From Deltaproteobacteria bacterium (GTDB lineage Bacteria; Myxococcota_A; Polyangia; JAAYKL01), in contig JAUVDV010000009.1 in NCBI GenBank assembly GCA_030595125.1, positions 18,954 through 82,953 of the forward strand: 64,000 nt of DNA. Reading direction: 5' to 3'. The stretch's first letter is position 1. Each line of letters opens with the position of its first letter. The translations under genes and the position numbers were made by a program. The notes below the pieces were generated by a model. The model searched no databases and had not been told where the DNA came from. It saw nothing but the letters and a program-made list of their open reading frames with translations. Below are positions 32,704 to 41,139 of this stretch, in pieces.

Positions 32704-33822
32704 ATGGAAAAGACTAAACTTTTGCTTCTTTTGTTATCGGCCTTCCTGGTCTTCGGCGCGGTAGCATGCAGCGACGACGATGACGTCGAGACGGATGGCG
32801 GAACAGACACTGACACAGACACTGATACCGATACGGATACTGACACTGACACAGACACCGACACCGATACTGATACTGACACTGATACCGACACCGATGC
32901 AGAAGCCGACCGCATCGATGAGATTTTTGATGCACTGGATGGATACGTTGATGACGATACCGTCAAGCCGATAATTAGTGCACAGGATGTTTACGATAAC
33001 ATTGTTGTGCCTGTAGACACCGACTACCAGCTCATCGACGTGAGGCCTACGGCTCATTACGACGGCGGGCACGTGGCCGGCACACTCAATCTTCCATTCG
33101 GCGCCGACTGGGCGACCGACACAGTCCTGGATCAGGTCGACGACTCAAAGACGATCATCGTGATCTGTCACACGGGTCACAAGGCCTCCATGATCACCGT
33201 CTACCTTCGTCTAATGGGCTATGACGCCTTTGCGATGGCTTACGGAATGATGGCCTGGACCACAGACCTTTCCGTGATCGGCCTCGCGGGGACGTACTGC
33301 TCCTCGACCACCATGCCCCATGATTATGCAACGGTTACAGATGCCGTAACGCCTGCAACAGACAATGATATCCCCGAGATCATGAGCGCCCTTACCGGCA
33401 ACGATCTCATGATGGACCTCTTCGACGGATATATGTCTGCCCTGGGAACCGATTCTCCGGTCATCACGCCCGGCGACTACTACGACAATGTATTGGTACC
33501 AGTTGATGACTCCTACTTCCTGATTGATGTACGTTCGGCAGATCATTTCGATGATCATATCGTGAATGCGATCAACATTCCTTACGGCACGTGGAACGCC
33601 AAGACCATCATGGAGATGATTCCCGATGACAAGACGATCATCACCCATTGTTACACCGGCCACACCGCGTCGCAGACGGCTGCTATCCTCAACCTGCTGG
33701 GATACGAGGCCTACGCAATGGCCTACAGCATGATGGGATGGACCTCCGTCACCGACGAAATCGGAATAACGACTATCCTCGATTGCAGCACCGTTACGGA
33801 TAAGCCCGTCGAAACCACCTAG
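32704..33822 (+). CDS. extH: double-rhodanese lipoprotein with TD linker (ExtH-like)
   Basis: This 372-residue precursor starts at the ATG at 32704, after GGAGGATTTGAAA. The signal peptide ends at FGAVAC. The linker at about residues 36-62 is nearly pure Thr-Asp. Two rhodanese domains follow: residues about 95-185 (YQLIDVRPTAHYDGGHVAG, active-site loop ICHTGHKAS) and 265-355 (YFLIDVRSADHFDDHIVNA, active-site loop HCYTGHTAS). Both keep the catalytic Cys. Rhodaneses carry sulfane sulfur or selenium. A rhodanese-like lipoprotein, ExtH, belongs to the Geobacter ext gene set, which supports a role in chalcogen oxyanion chemistry here. It lies 91 bp after the cytochrome and 15 bp before a second cytochrome. 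The ext porin gene is not seen. Confidence 0.7.
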   Translation: MEKTKLLLLLLSAFLVFGAVACSDDDDVETDGGTDTDTDTDTDTDTDTDTDTDTDTDTDTDTDTDAEADRIDEIFDALDGYVDDDTVKPIISAQDVYDNIVVPVDTDYQLIDVRPTAHYDGGHVAGTLNLPFGADWATDTVLDQVDDSKTIIVICHTGHKASMITVYLRLMGYDAFAMAYGMMAWTTDLSVIGLAGTYCSSTTMPHDYATVTDAVTPATDNDIPEIMSALTGNDLMMDLFDGYMSALGTDSPVITPGDYYDNVLVPVDDSYFLIDVRSADHFDDHIVNAINIPYGTWNAKTIMEMIPDDKTIITHCYTGHTASQTAAILNLLGYEAYAMAYSMMGWTSVTDEIGITTILDCSTVTDKPVETT

Positions 33823-33837
33823 AAGAGGTTTTTAGAA

Positions 33838-34440
33838 ATGCTCATGCGCTTTCCGGTTTTTTCTATTGTGCTTTCGCTGGCAGTCGGGTTGTTATCTGTG
33901 GCCTGTCTGGACGTCGCGAACGACTCGGACCACCAGGATCAGGACGCCGGTGAGGGTTGCCTCGCCTGTCACCACACTGGTGATGATTATGGCACCTGTG
34001 CCGACTGCCACGGGGCTCACGGCGATAGCCAGGCGCATGAGAAGCACCTTATGGCCGAGCTGTGGGGGCAACCGGTGTCATGCGAAGATTGTCATCGGGT
34101 GCCTCTCAGCTTGTTTGAGGGAGATCACTTCAACTCAACCGTGGACGTGGTTTTCGCGGAGGGCAGCCTCGCACGAACCGGGGACCTGGAGCCCGCGTGG
34201 AACGGAATGCGTTGTACTAACGTATATTGCCACGGTGCCGGTCTGACCGGCGGCACGTATACGGAGCCCGCCTGGCAGGGTGAGAAGGAGGAGGGGATCG
34301 TCTGTGGGGATTGCCACGGGATCCCACCCCTCGCGCCCCACACCGACGAGACCGGGTGCTCGTCCTGTCACGCCACTGCGTACACCGATGCCGGTACCCT
34401 CGACTTCGATATGCACCTGAATGGTGTGGTTGAGTTCTAG
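33838..34440 (+). CDS. hexaheme c-type cytochrome lipoprotein
   Basis: This is a 200-residue precursor. The signal peptide ends at LLSVAC. There are six heme sites: CLACH, CADCH, CEDCH, CTNVYCH (a CX4CH variant), CGDCH and CSSCH. The alternation of CX4CH with CXXCH is the Geobacter-type domain described as CxxxxCH/CXXCH. Extra distal His residues are scattered (HGAHGDSQAHEKH). It is 15 bp downstream of the double-rhodanese gene and therefore in the same operon as the 11-heme protein. It could pass electrons between periplasm and the larger cytochrome. It may correspond to the small ext lipoprotein cytochrome (ExtS), but I cannot confirm that from sequence alone. Confidence 0.78.
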   Translation: MLMRFPVFSIVLSLAVGLLSVACLDVANDSDHQDQDAGEGCLACHHTGDDYGTCADCHGAHGDSQAHEKHLMAELWGQPVSCEDCHRVPLSLFEGDHFNSTVDVVFAEGSLARTGDLEPAWNGMRCTNVYCHGAGLTGGTYTEPAWQGEKEEGIVCGDCHGIPPLAPHTDETGCSSCHATAYTDAGTLDFDMHLNGVVEF

Positions 34441-34477
34441 GGTCACAACCCCCTCACATTTTACAGCCAATTCCGGA

Positions 34478-35575
34478 TTAATTTCCTACGAGGATCTCAT
34501 CCCACCAACCCTGGGAAGAGTCGAAGTTGTAGAAGTCCAGACGACCAAGGCTGGAGACGCTGGTCGATCTGAAAACCCGCCCGGTGGCGATGGATGTGCC
34601 GTTGATATGGACGTCGAACGTGTGGCTCGACCAGTTGATGTTCAATAACTCTATATGATACCAGGTGTTAGCCGAATAGGACATGAGATCCGTCGAGGTC
34701 GCCGATGACGCAACGGCGCGGATGTTGCCGTCATCCTTGAAGTACAGCATCACCATCTGGTTGGTAAGTTCCGGGGTTCCCGGACCGTGCACCACAAAGT
34801 AGGTGTCGGATGATGAGGTCGAACCGGACCTCCCCCAGAACGAAATGGTGGAGGGAGTGAGGCTCGAGAAGGTGTGGTAGAGGCCGTCATAGTGGCCGCC
34901 GGATCCACCGCTGATGCTGAGGCTGTACGTGGTCGAGTCCGCCGCGGTGGCGGTTGTGACGGAGATGGAGTACCCGCCTCCTCCGGTAGACCACCCAACG
35001 TAGTCGCCGTCTTCCCAGTCTTCAAAGAAAATAACCGAGCCCACGCAAGTGCCGGAGACGCACGTCTCTCCCGCCGTGGTGCAGTCTTCGCAGGTGTCCC
35101 CGCAGTGCAAATCGGAATTACACGCGATGCATTCATCGGTATCGCACCACATTGCGACGCCGCACGGAGTGTCGGTGTATGGATAATCACACGCCCCTTC
35201 GTCACACGTTCCGGTGTCGTCGTATTCCCGCAGTGTGTCATCATCAACGCAATAATCCGGGTCCGGCGAATCGCAGACCACGCCGTCGCATGGATCAGAT
35301 CCAGTATCGGAATCGGTATCTGAGTCGGTATCGGAATCGGTATCTGAGTCGGTATCCGAATCGCTGTCGGTATCGGAATCGGTATCTGAATCGGTATCTG
35401 AGTCGGTATCCGAATCGCTGTCGGTATCGGAATCGCTGTCCGACCCGGGGTTGGTGTCAATGCTGGTATTCGCGCATCCGCTAAATAGAAATAGTGTCGC
35501 CAGTAAGAAGACGATCGCGTATTTATCGGCGCTAATAGTGTCACTCAAGTTGGCGATTTGACCGGGATTTTTCAT
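34478..35575 (-). CDS. lipoprotein with SD/TD linker, Cys-rich spacer and LamG-like domain
   Basis: This is a 365-residue precursor. The signal peptide ends at FLFSGC, with AGGA 6 bp before the ATG at 35575. A long SD/TD linker covers about residues 44-95. A Cys-rich segment follows (about 98-165; CDGVVC, CVDDD, CDEGAC, CIACNSDLHC, CEDC). The C-terminal 190 residues look like a concanavalin/LamG sandwich: FFEDWEDGDYVGW, then YSLSISGGSGGHYDGL, ANTWYHIELLNINWSSHTFDVHING and GRLDFYNF. Such domains bind carbohydrate. It converges with the cytochrome operon. The gene is a good example of the window's modular lipoproteins, joining an acidic spacer, a disulfide-rich spacer and a binding domain. Confidence 0.72.
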   Translation of the reverse strand: MKNPGQIANLSDTISADKYAIVFLLATLFLFSGCANTSIDTNPGSDSDSDTDSDSDTDSDTDSDTDSDTDSDSDTDSDTDSDTDSDTDSDTGSDPCDGVVCDSPDPDYCVDDDTLREYDDTGTCDEGACDYPYTDTPCGVAMWCDTDECIACNSDLHCGDTCEDCTTAGETCVSGTCVGSVIFFEDWEDGDYVGWSTGGGGYSISVTTATAADSTTYSLSISGGSGGHYDGLYHTFSSLTPSTISFWGRSGSTSSSDTYFVVHGPGTPELTNQMVMLYFKDDGNIRAVASSATSTDLMSYSANTWYHIELLNINWSSHTFDVHINGTSIATGRVFRSTSVSSLGRLDFYNFDSSQGWWDEILVGN

Positions 35576-35754
35576 TTTGTTTCCTGTTTATTTCAAAATC
35601 TGCCTGGCAGGATAATGATACCACGTTTTCATATCGTGCCTTTGAAGAATATAGGGGTATAGATGCTTTGACCGATATGATTGACAGGTCCAGGTTCAAG
35701 TAGATATTAACAGATCCTTTTTTGGTAATAACGAAGTTGGTAAACAAATACAGT

Positions 35755-38700
35755 ATGTCGGATCATTTCAAAAACGTGGGGCTGGACGTCGGCTCCACGA
35801 CGGTGAAGGCAGTTGTCCTCGACCATCGGGATTGCGTCTTGTGGAAAGACTACCGACGCCACAACGCGCGGCAGCCGGAGCTGGTTCTGGAGTTTCTCAA
35901 CGAGATTGAGAGCGCCTTTCCCGGCGAGGATTTACGGGTCTTCACCACCGGTAACGGCGGCAGGTCTCTGGCTCCCCACATCGATGGTTACCACGTGCAG
36001 GAAGTGAACGGGGTTACTTGTGCGGTGGAGCGGATCCACCCGGAGGCGGGGTCGGTCGTGGAGCTCGGCGGGCAGGACGCAAAGGTGATCGTCTGGAAGC
36101 GGGGCTCCGAGGGCGGGAAATCGGCCATCTCCTTCATGAACGACAAGTGCGCGGGCGGCACCGGCGCCACCCTGGACAAGATCTTCGCCAAGATGGGTCT
36201 GGACCCTGACAGACTCGGAGGGATCACGGGACGGGGAAAGACGGTCCATCACATCGCCGCCAAGTGCGGCGTCTTCGCGGAGACCGACGTGGTGGGGCTG
36301 ATGAAGGCCGGCGTGGATGAGCAGGAGATAGTCGTGTCGTTGTGCACGGCCATCGTGAAGCAGAACATAGAGGTGTTGCTCCACGGGAACGTGCTCCCGG
36401 ACGACGTGCTGCTGCTCGGAGGACCGCACACTTATCTTCCGGTGTTCGAGGAAGTGTGGAGACGACTGGTGCCGGAGATCTGGGAGATTCACCGATGGGT
36501 TCCCAAAAAGCGCCCCGTGGAGGAGCTGATCTATGTTCCGCCGGATGCCCAGTATTTCGCTGCCATGGGCGCGGTTTTCTTTGGGCGGGAGAACGTGGTG
36601 AGGGGTGAGGAGGATTTGCGCATATACGGTGGCGCGGATCGGCTGGAGCACTACATAGCTGCGGGCAAGGAGTTACAGCTCCAGTCCAGCGGCGCCTCGA
36701 AGCCGGGCCTTGTAGAATCGGAAGCCGAGGCCCTGGAGTTTATTTCGGAGTATTCGATCCCGTCCTTCAGCCCGAAGGGGAGGCGCTCGGAGACCATAAA
36801 GGGATATCTGGGCATCGACGGCGGATCGACAAGCTCGAAAATAGCGATCATCGATACTGATGGTGAACTGATCTACAAGGACTACGTTCTCTCCAGGGGA
36901 AATCCCATCGTGGATGTGCGCGAGATGTTCCGACGTCTCACGGCGTGGCTGAACGATACTGGAACCTCCTTTGATCTCATCGGCGCGGGGGTGACCGGGT
37001 ACGCGTCATCGATTCTGCGTGAGGCGTTCGATCTGGATCTGGAGATCGTGGAGACCGTCGCTCACATGAAATCCGCAAGAAGCCTCTACGGCGACGTGGA
37101 CGTTATCTGCGATGTGGGGGGCCAGGACATCAAGGTCCTCATCATCAAGCATGGGCGGGTTGTGGATATTCGTCTCAACACCCAGTGCAGCGCAGGAAAC
37201 GGATATTTCCTGCAGAGCATGGCCGAGCAATTCGGCGTTCCCATGGAGGAATACGCGGATCGGGCCTTCAAGGTGCGCCGGGCGCCGTCGTTCAACTACG
37301 GTTGCGCGGTCTTCATGGAGCAGGACAAGGTCAACTTCCAGCAACTCGGATGGAGCAAGGACGAGATCATGGCCGGGCTGGCACTGGTCCTGCCGCTGAA
37401 CATCTGGAATTTCGTCGTGCAGGAGGCGAACTTGAGGCGGCTGGGGACCAGCTTCCTGTTGCAGGGAGGCACCCAGAAAAACCTGGCGGCGGTCAAGGCT
37501 CAGGTTGATTTCATCAAGAGCAGGGTTCCGGGGGCGACGGTTCGTTGTCACAAGTACGCGGACATCGCCGGCGCCATGGGTGCGGCAATCGAGGTGAGGG
37601 AGAACGCCGGTGACGGTCGCAGCTCCTTCGTCGGTCTCGAACGCGCCGGACAGATAGAGTTCAAGTCCATCAACGATGAGAGCACCGTGTGCAAGTTCTG
37701 CTCCAATCGCTGTCCGCGAACGTTCATCGATATTCGCACATCCCGCGATCGTGAAGTTCGCCACATCACCGGCTACGGATGCGAGAAGGGGATGTCGCAG
37801 GATGTCACGAGCATGCGCGAGCGCGAGAAAGAAAAGCTGACGCTTCGGGATCTCAATTCCAACCTGGTGGAGGCGTCGTGCGATGAGGTCTTCGCACAAT
37901 ACGATTTCGAAAAGTCGCCGTTTGCCGCGACGTCGGATCGGATTCACATGGTTGTTGGAATGCCGCGGCTGCTCAACCTCTACGTATACGCGCCGTTTTT
38001 CAGCACATACTTCCGGTCTCTGGGAGTGGGGAAGGTCGTATACAGCGACTATACGTCTGAAAAGCTCTGGAGCGAGGGCAACAAGTGGGGCGCGATCGAT
38101 CCGTGTTTCCCCGCAAAGGTCGCTCCGGCGCACGTTTACAATCTCTTGTTGAACGACGAGGTGACGCACATCTGCTTCCCCATCATCACGCACCTGGAGT
38201 CAATGGTGAACGACGTGCTCGGGAACAACGCCTGCGTCATACAGATGGGCACCCCGGAAGTGGTCGACGCCGCATTCACCAAGGACAGGGACCATTTTAT
38301 CGAGCGTGGTGTGGAGTACTGGAAGCCGCTGGTCCGGATGGACCGACGAGCCGAGGCCGTGGGGAATCTTTTCGACTATTTCGGCGATCGTCTTTCTCTG
38401 ACAGAGGAAGAGAACGCTTACGCGGCGCAGCAGGGTTTTGGGGCCATGAAGGAGTATTTCTCCAGGATGCGCTCCATGGGCTCAGAGGTGTTGAATACAC
38501 TTGTCGCGGATGACAGGATCGGCATCCTCCTCATCGGGCATCCATACCACCACGATATCGGGTTGAATCACGGTATTCTCGAGGAGTTCAGATTGCGCGG
38601 GTTCCCCATCCTTTGCATTGAGTCCATACCCACGGACAGGGAGTTCCTCGATCCCCTGTTCGGCGGCGACGTGGCGGCCGGTACGGTAAGGTCCGCGGTG

Positions 38701-39030
38701 GATATCTCCGACGTGTGGAAGCGAAACTTCAACAGGAACACCAACGTCAAGATCTGGGCGGCCAAGGTTGCGGCACGTCATCCGAACCTGGCGGTGATCG
38801 ACATCAGCAGCTTCAAGTGCGGGCACGACGCGCCGACATACTCATATGTGGACGCCATCATGGACGCGTCATTGACACCGCATTTTCTGTTTCACGACCT
38901 GGATCAGAACAAGCCTTCCGCCACTATCAAGATCAGGATCCAATCCATTGATTATTTTTTGAGATTGGAAGAAGAGTTACTGCGAAAGCGGGTTGATGGC
39001 ATAGTAAGGAAGTTGGAGGAGATCGCCTGA
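35755..39030 (+). CDS. fused double BadF/HgdC-type activase with DUF2229 domain
   Basis: This is a 1091-residue cytoplasmic protein starting at the ATG at 35755. Module 1 (residues about 6-300) is an ASKHA ATPase: GLDVGSTTVKAVVLD, ELGGQDAKVIVW, NDKCAGGTGATLDKI and AAKCGVFAETDVV. Module 2 (about 355-640) repeats this: YLGIDGGSTSSKIAI, DVGGQDIKVLII, NTQCSAGNGYFLQ and NYGCAVFMEQDKV. Each module keeps the two Cys that bind one 4Fe-4S at the dimer interface, so the fusion may replace the usual homodimer. The C-terminus (about 645-1091) is DUF2229, beginning CKFCSNRCPRTFID. Activases use ATP to drive single low-potential electrons into dehydratases or benzoyl-CoA reductases. The partner gene overlaps its stop (TGATG). 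Confidence 0.85.
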   Translation: MSDHFKNVGLDVGSTTVKAVVLDHRDCVLWKDYRRHNARQPELVLEFLNEIESAFPGEDLRVFTTGNGGRSLAPHIDGYHVQEVNGVTCAVERIHPEAGSVVELGGQDAKVIVWKRGSEGGKSAISFMNDKCAGGTGATLDKIFAKMGLDPDRLGGITGRGKTVHHIAAKCGVFAETDVVGLMKAGVDEQEIVVSLCTAIVKQNIEVLLHGNVLPDDVLLLGGPHTYLPVFEEVWRRLVPEIWEIHRWVPKKRPVEELIYVPPDAQYFAAMGAVFFGRENVVRGEEDLRIYGGADRLEHYIAAGKELQLQSSGASKPGLVESEAEALEFISEYSIPSFSPKGRRSETIKGYLGIDGGSTSSKIAIIDTDGELIYKDYVLSRGNPIVDVREMFRRLTAWLNDTGTSFDLIGAGVTGYASSILREAFDLDLEIVETVAHMKSARSLYGDVDVICDVGGQDIKVLIIKHGRVVDIRLNTQCSAGNGYFLQSMAEQFGVPMEEYADRAFKVRRAPSFNYGCAVFMEQDKVNFQQLGWSKDEIMAGLALVLPLNIWNFVVQEANLRRLGTSFLLQGGTQKNLAAVKAQVDFIKSRVPGATVRCHKYADIAGAMGAAIEVRENAGDGRSSFVGLERAGQIEFKSINDESTVCKFCSNRCPRTFIDIRTSRDREVRHITGYGCEKGMSQDVTSMREREKEKLTLRDLNSNLVEASCDEVFAQYDFEKSPFAATSDRIHMVVGMPRLLNLYVYAPFFSTYFRSLGVGKVVYSDYTSEKLWSEGNKWGAIDPCFPAKVAPAHVYNLLLNDEVTHICFPIITHLESMVNDVLGNNACVIQMGTPEVVDAAFTKDRDHFIERGVEYWKPLVRMDRRAEAVGNLFDYFGDRLSLTEEENAYAAQQGFGAMKEYFSRMRSMGSEVLNTLVADDRIGILLIGHPYHHDIGLNHGILEEFRLRGFPILCIESIPTDREFLDPLFGGDVAAGTVRSAVDISDVWKRNFNRNTNVKIWAAKVAARHPNLAVIDISSFKCGHDAPTYSYVDAIMDASLTPHFLFHDLDQNKPSATIKIRIQSIDYFLRLEEELLRKRVDGIVRKLEEIA

Positions 39031-40532
39031 TGGGCACAGGGAAGACAAAACCGACCAAGTCTGTCTCGCTTGCGCCCAAGTACGTGCTCGAGGATCAGTG
39101 GCAAGGCTACCGGACGCTCCCCTGGCCCAAGAAGGAGAAGAAGGACGCCACTGTGATGTTCAACTTCGTTGAACGCAGGAAGTCTTACTTCCTCAAGGCG
39201 TACTTCGATCGCAACGGATTCAAATCCTACGATATGGGCGATCACATCAAGGAGGACGTGCGGTGGGGCAAGGAGTACGGCAACCGCATGGAGTGCAATC
39301 CCATGTACTTCACCTCGGGAAGCCTGCTGCGAAACCTGTTCAAAATCGAGAAGGAGACCGGTCTCTCCAGGGAGGAGATCGCGCGAAAGTACGTGTTTTT
39401 GTGCGGCGGCGGCCAGTGTGGCCCGTGCAGGTACGGCATGTATCCGCAGGAATATATGAAGGTTGCGAACGACGCGGGCTTCAAGGATCTTCGCGTCATC
39501 ATCTTTTCCTCGGATATTGGGGCAAAGGAGATGGTCAAGGACAACGCGCTGCCCATGAACCTCATGTTCAGGATCAATCTGATAATAGCCGTTATCCTGG
39601 CGGATCTGGTTCATGCTGCGGAATGTGCGCTGCTGCCATACGCCCACGACAAGGAACTCGTCCGGTCCACGCTCGAGGAGGCGGAGAAGATGCTCCTGGA
39701 GGCATTCAATAGCAAGGCGTATCTCTTCAAGATCCCGAGGGCCATGAGGAAGGTGGGGGACATGTTGGCGGCGATCCCCCGAAAGGAAGAGAAGCTCCCG
39801 CTGATTTTCGTGACCGGAGAGTTTTTTGCCAACCTGGCTCACAACGACGGCAACTACAACCTCCGGCGGTTCATCTCGGAGGAGGGTTGCGAGGTTATTC
39901 CGGGGAACCTCACGCAGAGGGTACTTTACGACAACTGGCGACGTACGGTGGAGGCTCGTCGTGGGGTCAGATTTGCGGCCGATAACAAGGAACGCAGGTT
40001 CTGGAAAAAATCTCTGAGAAAGCAGCGAAACAGCACCGCAGTCATCAACTGGTTGTACCGAAGGTTCGTGAAGGCTCTGGCTCCGCATAAATTCGGCGCG
40101 AGAACCGAGCTCATAGATCTGGATGAGCTGGCGGATCTGGGCAGGGACCTGTATCACCCCGAGATATTCGGCGGTGAGGGCAACCTGGAGATCGGCGAGG
40201 CGATACACTACGTGGGCGAGGTCGACGGGTTCATTTCGTCCAAGCCGTTCGGTTGTATGCCGTCTTCCGGGGTCTCCGACGGAGTTCAGGCAAAGGTCAT
40301 GGCCATGTACCCGGATCTGAATTTCCTCTCCATCGAGACCAGCGGTGACAACGATGTGAGCATCCTCAGCCGCGTGTCCATGCTGTTGTTCAAGGCCCGG
40401 CACAAGGCGGCCTCCAGGGGCGTGGGCGGCGGGCAGAACTCCGCAGAGGAACCGGTTGCACAGAGCGAGCGATCACCCTCCGGCGGGTTTGTGGTGAAGA
40501 GCGTGGACGATATCGTAACCGAGACGAGCTGA
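39030..40532 (+). CDS. 2-hydroxyacyl-CoA dehydratase / BcrB-C-like subunit
   Basis: This 500-residue soluble protein overlaps the end of the activase gene by one base (TGATG). It belongs to the HgdB-type family: NGFKSYDMGDHIKEDVRWG, ECNPMYFTSGSLLRNLFKI, LCGGGQCGPCRYGMYPQEYM (Cys pair for the 4Fe-4S), IFVTGEFFANLAHNDGNYNL, then FISSKPFGCMPSSGVSDGVQ. The substrate-binding Cys/Gly arrangement is like 2-hydroxyglutaryl-CoA dehydratase and BcrB/C subunits. A Ser/Gly-rich C-terminal tail (about 50 residues) is extra. With the activase it should form an ATP-dependent radical dehydratase or reductase. The acyl-CoA substrate is unknown. Benzoyl-CoA-type substrates are suggested by nearby aryl-CoA ligase and Dch-like genes. 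Confidence 0.8.
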   Translation: MGTGKTKPTKSVSLAPKYVLEDQWQGYRTLPWPKKEKKDATVMFNFVERRKSYFLKAYFDRNGFKSYDMGDHIKEDVRWGKEYGNRMECNPMYFTSGSLLRNLFKIEKETGLSREEIARKYVFLCGGGQCGPCRYGMYPQEYMKVANDAGFKDLRVIIFSSDIGAKEMVKDNALPMNLMFRINLIIAVILADLVHAAECALLPYAHDKELVRSTLEEAEKMLLEAFNSKAYLFKIPRAMRKVGDMLAAIPRKEEKLPLIFVTGEFFANLAHNDGNYNLRRFISEEGCEVIPGNLTQRVLYDNWRRTVEARRGVRFAADNKERRFWKKSLRKQRNSTAVINWLYRRFVKALAPHKFGARTELIDLDELADLGRDLYHPEIFGGEGNLEIGEAIHYVGEVDGFISSKPFGCMPSSGVSDGVQAKVMAMYPDLNFLSIETSGDNDVSILSRVSMLLFKARHKAASRGVGGGQNSAEEPVAQSERSPSGGFVVKSVDDIVTETS

Positions 40533-40722
40533 CCTGCATAATGTCTCCACAGCCACGTGGCTTGATCCACAACCGGCAAATCTGGTAGGTTTGAAACCTC
40601 GGTTCAATATTGATTTCTTCGAGAGATGAATTTTTTCGTCCACGCGCCAACAGGTACGTGGAAAACAAAGCGCGGTTCGGAATCACCCGGGCCGGCAACA
40701 ACCGAACGTGGAGGGAAAGACA

Positions 40723-41139
40723 ATGTTCGCATTTTTCACAATGGGATTCCTTGTTGCCGGCGGCATCCTTGCTGCTGCCAGCCTTATAGTAGCGAGAAAA
40801 CCGAACGCACAGGACTTGATCGACAAACTGACACCCTATCAGGGATGGATTGGCATTGTACTTTTCTTCTGGGGTTTCTGGGACATCATCAACGGTCTCG
40901 GTTACATGACCTTCAGCTTTATCGGCGGGACGATCTGGCTTGTCTGTGGAATCGTAGAAATCTTGCTGGGATTCCTGCTCGGCTTTGGTCTCATATCCAA
41001 GTTTGCCCTGAGCAAGAACGAGCAGGCGATGGAGAAAGGCCAGAAGATTCGCGCCAAGCTGGCTCCGTTCCAGGGAATACTGGGCATCATCGCAATCATC
41101 ACCGGCGTGGTGTTCGCGGTAACCTATTTTATTTTCTAG
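40723..41139 (+). CDS. small membrane protein with internal duplication
   Basis: This is a 138-residue protein with four hydrophobic segments. The ATG at 40723 follows GGAGGGAAAGACA; the track start is an upstream GTG. Two copies of one motif are visible, DKLTPYQGWIGIVLFFWG (about residues 35-52) and AKLAPFQGILGIIAIITG (about 113-130), each opening a membrane helix. An amphipathic Lys-rich loop (SKNEQAMEKGQKIR) separates the halves. No enzyme motif is present. It converges with the SDR gene (4-bp overlap) and does not obviously join the CoA pathway. Function unknown. Confidence 0.72.
   Translation: MFAFFTMGFLVAGGILAAASLIVARKPNAQDLIDKLTPYQGWIGIVLFFWGFWDIINGLGYMTFSFIGGTIWLVCGIVEILLGFLLGFGLISKFALSKNEQAMEKGQKIRAKLAPFQGILGIIAIITGVVFAVTYFIF

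Noticed and set aside
38952-40403. 483-aa minus-strand ORF opposite the dehydratase-like gene
   Set aside because: Antisense shadow; His/Arg-rich with no domain, and crosses the overlap of two real coupled genes.
40551-40562. Perfect palindrome AGCCACGTGGCT after the dehydratase gene
   Set aside because: Only 12 bp, without loop or T-run; not enough to call a terminator or operator.
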